A stretch of DNA of 64,000 nt from Trogon surrucura (Eukaryota > Chordata > Aves > Trogoniformes > Trogonidae). Below the pieces are notes generated by a model that saw only the letters and a list, made by a program, of their open reading frames with translations, was not told the DNA's origin and did not search any database. Made by a program: the position numbers and the translations under genes. Below are positions 38,401-50,400 of this stretch, one piece after another. Within the stretch, counting starts at the first letter, position 1; each line of letters begins with the position of its first letter. Location: positions 8,168,501 through 8,232,500 of the forward strand of contig CM036633.1 of NCBI GenBank assembly GCA_020746105.1, given 5' to 3'.

Positions 38401-41400
38401 GGCAGTGTCCTAGCCCCAAGCACTCTCATCTGCTCCGCCAAACCACTGGCACTGCTTGATGTCCAAGCCTCCCCAAGTTCTGCTATACACCAGGCTCAGC
38501 AGACTGGCAAGAAACTCTGGCTTCATTTTGACAATTGTGCAGATTCGTTCAGAAAAGCAGGCAAATGAGGGCTAAAACCATGGGTAGCTGAAATCTTGAC
38601 TTCTGGGACTTGACTGCATCCCCTCGCTTGAATCTTCCAATTTCTAAGTATTATCTTTCTCAATATAGAGGCAGTGTGACCTTTCTGGGGGTCCAAAACC
38701 CCTCCAGTGAATCAGTCCAAATCAGACTGGAACGGGATAAACTTCAAGCATAGCTGCAGGTAAAATAAGCTAAACATGCCCCCAAAGCTCTTAGCATTAA
38801 AATATTTAAGTACAAGTCAGATTTTTTTTTTACTTTCCCCAAGACTAAAAAAATAGCTGGTGGTATTCAGCACTTCAAAATTAATGAGTTTGAAATATGA
38901 ACACAGTACACCCCCAGTTTTGAAATATTCTGCTCTATTTTCTCTCTTCTCATCTTTCCCATCTGGTATGTTTTAGTAATAATTTAACAAATATTTTTCT
39001 TCAAGGCTGTCAGAAAAATCTCCTAGCATTTTGGAAACACTAAACATTTTCTTGTGAGGTAAACTAAGACACAAGGAAGTAGCATGACATATATGTGATC
39101 ACACATTGTCAGTAGCAAAGACAGTAACAGAAATCCCAATATGTGCTTCCTGGAGTTTTCAAGAAAAGAAATCGGTAATATAGAGCAAATAGTGAAGTTG
39201 AAACCTGCATGAAGTTATATTTGAAAGATTGTCCTGGGTTTACCTAAAAACCCAGTCCTGTTTAGTGATTTTTAGTCTCCAGTTTAGTGTCTTCTAAAAG
39301 GCTGCACGTTCTGAAGCCAGCAGCGTGTTTTTGCAGACAGTGTGTGCTACTGGCAGTGATAACACCTGATGTTTACAGTTACTGCCTGGGACTGGGATGC
39401 AGAAAGGCTCTTGCTTATACTTATTCCTATAGGGACCAAGGCCACTGCTGGCTCCTGTGTGCCACGCTGGGGGTGCCGGCTAGTAAGAGGGGGCACAAGG
39501 AAGTAAAAGGTTACACCTCTTGGGGTAATAGACAGGACAGGTGACCAACGAGAGTATTCCATCCCATATATGTCATATCTAGTATAAATTGAGTGATCAC
39601 GAGAATTTTGTCCTCTTTTCGCCCCTTTCTGCAATGGCCGGTGTCCAGAGAGGACTCCATCTGACCTCCTGCTTTTGATCTGGATCCTGAGTTCCCGAAC
39701 CCAGCTCCCTGTACCCAGCTCCCGCTGTCGCGGAGCCTGGGGCTTCCCCAGTGCCTCCTGCTCTGCAGCACCAGTGGGGATTGCTATCGGGGGAGGGAGT
39801 TAGGTTTGGTATCGGGCTACTATCTATAGTTGTATACAGTTCTTTACTTTTATCATTTCACTATTATTTCTACTATTGTTTCATTAAAGCAGTTCTAGTT
39901 TTTCTTCTCTCACCCGTAAGTCTCTCTGCCGCATTCCCTTTTCCTTCCCGTTTTGGGGGAGGAAGAGGGGGTTAGAGAGCATCTCTCCACGTTGGTGGCC
40001 GGCCCAGCCCTAACGTGCGACAAGGATGATCTGTGAAAGTTAAAAATACAATATCTCAATAAAGGAAAGATTTCTCATTCTGATTATTTATTTTTTCCTA
40101 AGACTTATTCATGAAAATTCAAGCCCAGCTAGCAGTCTTCTACATTAAGCAAAACCTTAACTCTACATAGATACTTGGTCCTTCTGAGCTTTCTTCTCTC
40201 AGAGAAAGACTCTACTATCAATCCATGGAGACTGCCACCAGAAGTCTATGTCCACTTCCATGTTTCATACTGGTAAAAAGAACTGTTAAGCACAGGTCCC
40301 TTTCCCAGATACTTTAGTCAGTGTAACTCATCAATAACTTTTGCTCATTATCGAGCTCACATGAACTATTAAAGTAACACACAGAATACTTCACATCTTG
40401 TTATCAATTTTCCAGTTTAATTTGTCAGAGTCCACCCAAGGTGTCAGGAAAAACCATTGGCCAGCACCTTAGCCTAGACAAGACAAATCCCACCTCAGAC
40501 AAGCAGCTGCTGTTCTAGAGATATAACAGTAATGGAAATAAAAAGACAATAAAAAGCCTCTGAAGAAAAGAAATCAAACAAATATGTACTTTTTCTTTCA
40601 GCATGAGATTTTTTGGACATTACGATTTTATAATCCCTTCCCTGCAACTATACAAGGGTTAAAAATTACTTTAAATATAAATATTTGCAAGTTTCTCAGT
40701 CAATGACATAAAAAAAAATTTCTGGTTTTAAGAAAATGCCAGATATCACAAGATGCATCTCAAAACAGCAAGAGTTGCTGACATTCAGATTTCTTCCACT
40801 GGAAAAGATACCAGTGGTTTTCTTTAAACCCTGCATGCTGAAGTTTTCTAAAATAGATTTCCTGTCCTTTCTCTAAGATTGCTGAACCCCATTCAGCCAG
40901 GGCACAGATAACATCTTCGGAGAACAGATTTAAATCACAGTCTCTGCCATACAAAGCTCAAGCTTTACAGAAGAAAAGCTTTTCTTCCACAGAGCCACAA
41001 ACTTCACAAGAAAAAGTTATTTGTTCTGTTCCCACAGGAGGTATTATATTCTTGTAACCTGTCGGACTTACCCAGTCATATTTGTAATCTATATTTAGTA
41101 TAAGAACACTTCTTTTTAGATGACCTCTGGATATTCCTAACACAAAGAATGAATTCTGATTACTCAGTTTTCTCCCACAGATTAGATACGTTTCCCAGTG
41201 TTATGGGGCACTGGAAGTCTACATGAAACAATTTTCTGAATACCCAAAAACCACAGCAAAAGATAAAAAAGGCAGACATTACAGCATTTTAGCTCACTCG
41301 GTTGAGCATGGTGCCGAAACACCAAAGGTCGCGGGTTTGATTCCCACTAGTCCCTGCCCATGACAGGGAGGTTGGATTAAATGATCTCTAAGGTCCCTTC

Positions 41401-44400
41401 CAGCCTAGGCCATTCTATGATTCTATGATCTTGCGCACCACGAAACGTAATTGTGAAAAACTGAGAATGAGATTTCCCTTGCATTTGAAATAGCATCCAT
41501 GTTTAAGTAGAAGAGGAAATACACATACATGCACACCCTCAGAGAGAGGGGTACTCTCAAACTTTTTTACCAAGTCTGACCAAGGCTATGGAGAGCAAAC
41601 AGACAAGCTGGATACTATCATTTCAGACTTTGTCCCCCATGAATTTGACTAACTGCTTTGGAGATATGTAACATCCTGTGGATATAAGTTCTATGACATA
41701 TTAATACATCATGTAAAGTAAGTACCTCCCTTTTTCTATCGCAAACCTAGTTCCTGAATTACGGGAGGGAGTGAATAATCATCCTCTATTCACCTGCTCC
41801 ACATTCAGAATGACTTCACAGATCCCCACCTTGTCCTCCTTCAGGTTGAGTCTTCATGTGTTTAGAAATTTCTAAAAGAGAATTTTCCTTATCTGTACTT
41901 GTCCTTGTTACCTCTCTCACAGTCCTTTCTAGCTGTACTGTTTTGGGGAGAAAGGATGGGAGGGTGGGATAACGTTAGTACAGTAAGGAGCTACACCAGT
42001 CCCTATTTATTTTTCTCTTTTGTTCATCAATATCATCATTCCAAGATGCCTGCAAACATGAATACACAATATTTCAAACCTTTTCTTTGGAATTATAAAG
42101 AAAAAAAAAATGTTAACACACTATACTGTCTTCAAGCCCAACTCAAGCCAGCTTTTGAGTAAACAGTCTGGCCTTCTTCACATTCTTATTGGCATCCCAG
42201 TTATACAACATTATTTGTATAGGCAGACCAACCTTGCAGAACTTCCAGCTTTGATATATTTTCCAGACTGGGTATCTGCTGAAGGTTTAACACGTTTGGC
42301 AAGTTTTAGGGAACAAAACCAAGCCAGTTCAGATAATGAAATTAAGGAAAAATACGTGTTGTGTAGCTCTTTTGTAAAATTCCGATGTCTTCATAAGATA
42401 CAGCAGATATTTTAAGTTGGTAGTAAGCTACCCTTGTATCAGGGACATATTTTCCCATTCCTATGATAATCTTACCAAATTTGGCCAAGTTACGACTCTT
42501 TACTGAGTCTATATCAAACTGTTTTTTTTTTTCCTAAAGATTCACTAGAACGTGACAGCTGAAGATTAAATCAGAATGCACTGCCTCCCGTCCCCACCTC
42601 TGTTAACCAGACTGAATATTCATTATTCTCTTGAAGCAGTTAAGGTTTGTCCTAGGTCTGCACAAACTGAACTGGACTTTTCCTGCAACTGAAGCTTCCA
42701 GAGCTTGTCATGACACTGGAGGAAAATTAGAAAAGGTTCAGCTGTACCTATATGATCACTGATCCCTGTGTATTATTGCTTATTCAGTATTATTTTTACA
42801 TACTGGTACGGCAGCCACTTGGAAGAGAACGAGGAGAGAAACACAATGGCAGAAATACATAAGGGACAAAGGAGAGTCGGGAAGTAGCTGAAACTAGAAC
42901 AAGGACCCTGACAGAGGTATGCTAAGACTGAAAATGTGGCAGAGATCACATCAAGATCGAGAGGGAGGAATGGAAGGGATGAGTTCAGAAAAGGCTAACT
43001 GGAGATTGTGATGAATTGCTGGGGAAACAACAGAAGGAAAATAGGGAGCAAAGATAAGTGCTATGAAGACATTCTTAGAGAAGAACAGAGACAGAAAGAA
43101 CAAACAATACATAAAGCTTCCTCAGGTCCACATCAGATCTCATTATCCCTGACTCTCAACAATCTTAGATCAGCAAATATGACTAAAACTAACTGAAAGA
43201 GTTCTCACCCTCCTCTAGTGCTTATCCATGGGTGACCCTATAAAGGAATTTTGACGTAGTTGACGTAAAACCAAAGACTAAATAGGAAGAACAATCTATG
43301 CTTACATCTCTCACTGCAGGATGACGTATAACAAGCTTCCTATTTGCATATGGATATAGAGAGAAAATCCTTTCAGTCAGGAGCAAAATTACTGCTGGAA
43401 CTATTCAACTTCTAAGCAGCATCTCTTAAAATAATGTTTTAAATTAATTTTTTTTTTTTTAAATTCCTTTACAGAAGCAAGCTGTAGCTAGCTCTTTTAG
43501 ACCACTTAAAATTATTAGTTAAATCTGCCATAAGGCCACATTTGATATGGAACGGGTATTTAACTTTCCCATCTGCTGAAAGCAACATCAAAAATACTCA
43601 CGTTTTTAGATGATGAGATAGTTGCACACTGAAACAATTTGCAAACGGTATTAAGAAAGGTGCCATGGCTCTTCTCTGCTTCGAGCACTTGCTCTTCTAG
43701 GAAGGAAACATGGTGTGCAACCATTTTAACAAATGCCTACGGAGAGAGGAAAAACACCAAGTGAAAATTGAAAGCACCTGTGCTGGGTTTCAACATCATC
43801 CTACCTAGAGATCAGGCATCAAAGAAAAAGCTTTAACAAGATTTCAGAGTGCACTATCACCGATACAAATATCCAAGGGGCACATACTCAGAAGTAGAAC
43901 ACAGTTGTTTACAGCCGTGAAAGAACCACTGGTCATGACTTAAGACTGATTTTTCTCCTTACCTAAGGGGAGGCTTTTGCTCCCTTTTCAGCATACAGAG
44001 CATGTAAGAACTTGCAGTGTCTAAAGGTCTGGCAACATTTCAGCAGTGAGGTGAAAAGCTCTTCAGAAGCCGCAAAGAGACTGCTGCTAGTGGTGGGAGC
44101 GAGAAAGTGGCAGGAGGAAGTAGACAGCAGAGAAAAAGATAGTGAAAAGTGATTCTTAGCTAAAAAAAGGTTAGGAATTATTGACCTAAAATGTACATGT
44201 GTTCAGTTTCAGTTGCAATCTGAGCCATAAGGCAAAGCTAACTAAAAAGAACACAGTATTTATTTGTTAAAATACAGAACAGTTAGTAAAGAGTTACAAT
44301 ACTCTCTATTCATGATTAAGCATCACTTTTTTTTTTTAAATTTGAGAAGTTGAGCGCTGCACATTTTATGGATGGAGAAAGTAAGGCTGAACAGGAAAAC

Positions 44401-47400
44401 TAATTGCCCAAAGGGTACTAGTGGTAACATGAAAATTAAAACGCAGCAGATTTTCATAACCAGTACACAACAGCCTCTGCCTTTTCTACTTCTGGGAGTA
44501 CAAGCTAATTTCTCCCTTGAAAAATCTCCACTGATGCTAAGCTTTAAATTTAAAAGTTCTAATTAAAACATTAACTACTGCTCAAATTGCCAATTTAATC
44601 TTGTGCTCTCAGATTACTGCCATTACAGGTGGTAATGTTTGAGAGAAAACCTGATTCCTAGCCTATCAAGGTATTATCCTCCCTTGATAACCAAAAAAAT
44701 CCTCTCAACAAAATTCTGCTGCATTATTCAAGAGCAACCTGTAGCCTAGCAGAGACTGGTGTTTTCTTCATATTCCAAATAACTGTGCCCTACAGCTGTA
44801 CTAAGGAGAAGGGGTCAGGAAGAATTGTCTTTTCCCTTCCATGTATTAGAGGGGGAAAAAGCAATACAGAGCCCTGGTGCTTTCCATACTTTTGACACAA
44901 GTAATTAAACTCCTTAGAGTTTTAGTTTTATTTTCCTACTCAAAGACAACCCCCCCCCCCGCCACTTTCCCCAAAATCCCAACCACCTATAAGCATGGAA
45001 TTTGCACAAAGACCTAAGTGGGTGACACACTTCCAAACTGTCAAGTGTGCTGAGAACCTGCTACCTAGTTCTTGGACTAGGATACTCAGTTCTGAAAGCT
45101 GGAGAGGTTTCTGAACTGGTTAACAGCTGACCTCCCACTATTTTCCTAAAACTCCTTGCCTCAACCTCCTGTCTGAAGCTTTCTCCTGGTGCTGTATAAG
45201 TCCATAAAATATGAAGTGGCTTGATAAGTCCGTTATCAAATGTAGGTGTATAAATGCAAACTATAAAAAAAAATCAATTGCATTTTAAGAAAACTTGTGG
45301 AAAGCTAAGTCAATTGCCCTGTTCCTCCCAGTGTAATAAACCTTACCAGAGGATATTGCCTTGTACAGTGCTAGAGCCTGAAGCATAACCACTGCCTGTC
45401 TGGATTCAATGCCACAAACACTTGGTTTCTTTCACTTTGAGTCAGTTAGAACTGATTTTAAACTTTACACAATTTATCTCATCATGTTTTCGTTATACTC
45501 CTCCCAGAGGCAAACTTGCCCTCAGTTGACACAAATTTTAACTTACTGCTTACTAAATATGGCGAGGGCATCATCTTGGTGAGTCATGCAGTCAGAACAC
45601 AATAAACACCAAACCAGACACAACAGAACATGGGAGCTCAGAGATCTCTCCACTACTACATACAACGATCATCAACAACTAAAAATGCGTATGTCCAGCG
45701 CTGGATGTGAGACTTAAATTTCTGCAGTTGTAAATGGTTTCACAGATAATCTTTCAAGTCACAAAACAAATTAACATTATTAGCATTATTATTAACACCA
45801 AAACCACAACTAACGCTTTTAATCTACCATTAAGAATTGTAGAACCCACAGCAATAAATTACTCAGTGATGTTACAAAACCATAAGCCCTTATATGTGCT
45901 GAACAATGGGTAAACATACTGATTCATAACCAAACTTAAGACAACAGAAAGCCATAAACATCTGAGTGTTCTATATAAACACCTGGGCAGTTAGCCTATA
46001 AAACACATAAAAAGAAGGATGTAAATATTCTGATGCAGTGAACAAACCTCTAATTTATCAACTTTGGCATAGATGTGGTTCATTTCCATCACCTTGTCTT
46101 TAATGAGCGGAATGGTCTCCTCCAGGATCTCTGATGTATCACTTCTAATCTGCACAAAAAAAACAAGCGTGAGGCTGAATCTTGAAGATAAACACTACAC
46201 TATTTTTTTCACTTCACTACTTTTTTCACATGAATATTTCAAAAAACACCTATTCAGAAGAGCTATCACAAGGGCCCTTTTGCAGTGTGCTACAAAGTAC
46301 AGATTGGGAAATCAACTTGCTAACTTGCTTTCTCAAGTAATCCATGAGATAACAAAAAAAAGCAACAGTAGATGACATGATTCCTACATCAAAACTGTAA
46401 CCAGATCCCTCCCTTTTCTCCCCAAATTTCCACACTAGTCCTCCCAAGAGATCATCTACTTTCTATTATGATATGCTCCAGACATGGTGGGTAACGACGG
46501 ATTTAAATGAAAACTGCCTCTACCATCCATCATGGTTTGATTTTATTGGAGAAGAGCTAACATCTATTACTTGCCAATCAGTTTTTGGAAAGAGTCAGAT
46601 CTCTGAGTACACCCCATCTAGTATCTTGCCTTCAACAGGGGCTCAGGACTAGAGTTCTCAGGAGAGCAAGAATCTTCACCCGTTATAGCGCAGGCACCTC
46701 AGAGAGAGCTTCAGTTTCTACAATAGTTAAGTGATCTAATACAGGAAAGATTTTATTCATTGTTGTTGTTACCTAGAACAAGTGAATTTGTTTCTGATAT
46801 CCAGATGAGAGCCTGAACAGAGCACTATAGGAACGTATAACGGAATGTGCAAGTCAAAAATGATGGGTAATACACAAATTGGGAAGAGTTCTCTGAAAGG
46901 AAAAATAAAAGCAAAATAAAAAAAAAAAGCCTCCACTAAAACATCCCAATACACATTCTAATTTGTAAAACAGAACAGCAACACATTGCCAAGAGAAGTA
47001 CGAGAGGTAGTTGATCTCACTTTTATACAAGTTTTCTTTTTCAACTACAATGGATTTTAAGAGGGCTTGGTTCACTTCTGGATTAAAACTGTCCTGTCTA
47101 CAATTTTGTATAGATTGAAAGAATACACAGGAACAAGGATGGCTTCAGAAAAGACTTTTGTCCCAAAGACTCAGGTAGAAGATACTCTTCCATCAACTTC
47201 ATAGGACAGAGTAAGGATCTTTTAGCCAGAGCGGTGAGTATCTGGAGTCAGGCTAATAGTGCAGCGAATTTTCTGGGCATTTTGAGATTTAATCCAGGAT
47301 CTCAAATAAATCATAAATGCCAGCTCTAAGTCATTTAATCCATGGACCACGCTTTACAAACTCCAATAGGTACTTAGATATTTTACTGATGATCATACGA

Positions 47401-50400
47401 CTCATTTGTGTGTTTGTTTTTAAGAAGCTGTGTTTTTAAGAGCCGAGTATAAACAAAGCCGTATACGCATAAAACTACTCACAGTAAGATTTTATGGTGT
47501 TTTTATTACCAGAATGAGTATATGCAGATCAAGTGCTTTTATAGTGCCATAAGTGTTCTGTAATAGGAGATCAAACAGACACATCAAAAGAGTAGTGGCT
47601 TTCTATTGTAAGCAAACCAACAGTATCTCCTGTATTGCTGGTCTCAGCGCTACATCCACCAAATCTACATAGAGACACCTCCCCCAGCAATGACATAACT
47701 GTCACTTGCTTACCTCTATATGTACTTTATATCCAACAGAAAGCGAGCACAGACACTCAGGCAGGATCCCTGGAACAGAGTCAGATTTAGATTTCCTAAT
47801 GTTAATTGTGTATTCTCATTTAACATGTACTGAAGGAGCCAAAGCAGTTGAACGCCAGGTTTGTTCTATGAATTATTTTGGGTCAACAGTAGGCATAAAA
47901 ACCCTCCTCTATTACAAAGCGCATGTGAAAAACAGATTGGTGATCTGTCTGAGGTGAGGTTCATACTCAGGTAAACTGCACCAGATTAATATTTGAGTTG
48001 GAATTTCCAAAGGTAAGGTAAAAAATCATCTGCTAAGGTTTGCTAATGCCACTCTTACTGCTAAATGCTAGATAACTACTGTAAATATAAACAGTTTGAG
48101 ACACAGCCAGGAAGAGGGAGATGTACAGACCCAGTACACAACCTATCAACACAAGGTCAGAGCAGACACAAAACAAATCTCAACTCTCTGTGGGTAAAAG
48201 CAAACGACCAGTACAAGACACAGGAGAGCTGATCTTCAGCAAGCAGCCTGCGATGAAAGGAAATGATATGCAAATATGATTCAAGAAGAGTCATCCTGCA
48301 GCAGTCTGCAGAACCACAGCGACAGAAGAGTTCAAGAGGAGTCAGCACATGACAAAGGGAAATGATTCTCTTGGTACAGCAACCTCTCACAAGCCAGAGA
48401 AAGCAGGACTGGTCTGACACTCTACATTATAAAACAAGATTTACTTCCCCTTGTGCAATGTATTTTACTTCATCTTACTGAAGATTTAGCCGAGTGCTCA
48501 GTACAAGCAGTAGAGCAGAGAAGTCCCTAGGAGAAAAAACATATTCCTTTTACTTGATCTTAGTATGCTAAATGGAGGAGGGAAGGTTTGATTGAGCTTT
48601 GTCTTCTAATTCTAGTCAGCAAGACTAAGCTCAAGGAGGTAGAAAACCAGTAACACCAAAGTCTGTCAGGAGACAGTACAATCAGAGTATGCATGAGGAA
48701 TTAGAACACAAACCAGGACAGGGCAGTGAGACCTGATCCTTGCATACACTGCAGTTCAATCTGTACCAGTTAAACATGCGCATATTCTTGTTATCTTGTA
48801 TTTTATAAAAACCATTATTTTTTCAGGAAAAGAAAAAAAGTAGCTCAAAGATACTGTGCAAATTTAATTGTCACAGGGACATTTTTGAAAGAAAGTAATA
48901 TAAGAACAGTATATACAAAAGTCTGGTTATTACAATGATTTTTTTTTCTTTTGTGCCACTTATTCAAATTATAGCTCAGTTAAAAATTACAATTTTATAA
49001 TTATATTCGAGAGGCTCTGAAGCCACCTAAAAGATATTACTTTGTTGAAGTCAGTGCCCTAATGAAGCCATCACAAGAAGTTAAATAACTGGTACTAAAA
49101 TTCTTCTAGCGCAAACTTTTCATTGTAAGATGCTCCTTCCATGGCAAGTGTGAGGCATGCTGAACAGTATTTATATTGTCCGTGTAACTACCCTACTGTA
49201 AAGTGTCCATTTTAAGTGCTGTATCATGCTGTGCCTAGCTGGGTACAACAGTATGACACTGGAAATAGCATTTTGTCTTCCTAGCACTGAGCATTCAGGT
49301 TTTTCCTCATTGCAATATTCAAATGTATGCATCAAGAGTACTTGTAAGTGAAACGCAGCAGCACACTCAAAAGAGAAAAGCGAAATCCCTTTATGTGAAT
49401 ACTTTACTGAATGCCCAGCTGAAAAAAAGCAAGATTCCCCTTGCCTTTTGTTGGCGTAAGCAGAAGACCAAATTATTGCTAGGCACAGAAGCTGGCATCA
49501 GTTCAAACACTACATTAGATTTATCAGATTCCCAGATACCACTTGATGCACTGCTGAAAGGAACCTTACATTGTAGGTACTGGATAGAAAGCCACAGAAT
49601 CAGCAACTGACTGCAGTGCTTTGATGTTCCCAGATAAGGTCAATAATCTGCATACCAGGGAATTATTCACGGCCTGCAGGTTGTGGAAAAAATGTTTTCA
49701 GGGGCAATGCAAAGACAGTGCACTGAGACTAGGCTAGGGGGGTTTGTAGAAAAGGTGCGCAAGAGAAGAAGTCTCACAGGTTTACTGGCTCACTGGCTCC
49801 ATCTGAACAAGCTAACCATCTTCCCTATCCTGGAGCCAAAAATGGAGGTGTATGTCTGACTGACAGGAAGAAGCACGAGGTACACATGAAATCTTAGCGT
49901 AAGCTCCCAAACAGAAGAATTGAGTGAATGAACTTAATAGTAAATCAGACAGAATAGAATCAGCAGTGAAGAGCCATTGATTCAAACCACTTGCTTTGAG
50001 CTGGTGATGCTTTATCACTGAAGAAATCATCATCTTTCAGGAATGAACTCAAAGGAATTTCTGGTCCAAGAAATCAATCTCTTGTACTCTACATTTTGCA
50101 CAGACTAGATGTGCCATACCAGAGAATCTAAAGCTGACAAATGTAAGACAGGATGTATCAAAAAAACACATCACATGCTCTTCGGTTCATATGCTCCTTT
50201 ATGGCTATTTTTGTCAAAAACTGAATGGAAAAAGAACTGCTTAAACAGTCACAAATACTGAACCATTCTTACAAGGCAGCTATTTCTCCTTTTAAGTCCC
50301 CTACTAACCACGTGAGACTTTGATGAGCCAAGCTTTTGTTTCTTCCAATTCTATATAATTTCCTTCTGGAATCAATGATGCCTCCTTTCCATAGGCAAGA

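Larger units (their letters stand above)
19996..43601 (-). other. BCAS4: BCAS4 intron 4 (23.6 kb)
   Basis: It holds the CR1 copies, the SINE, the ERVL LTR and the promoter-like block listed separately. GC-richer patches lie at 30.85-31.10 and 33.2-33.45 kb. Elsewhere only short random ORFs are seen. No intact exon was recognised, but a small alternative exon could be missed. Confidence 0.75.

Noticed and set aside
41283..41356. Possible tRNA-Ile gene
   Set aside because: The acceptor stem cannot form, the anticodon arm is altered and a CR1-like tail follows directly. It is a SINE head.
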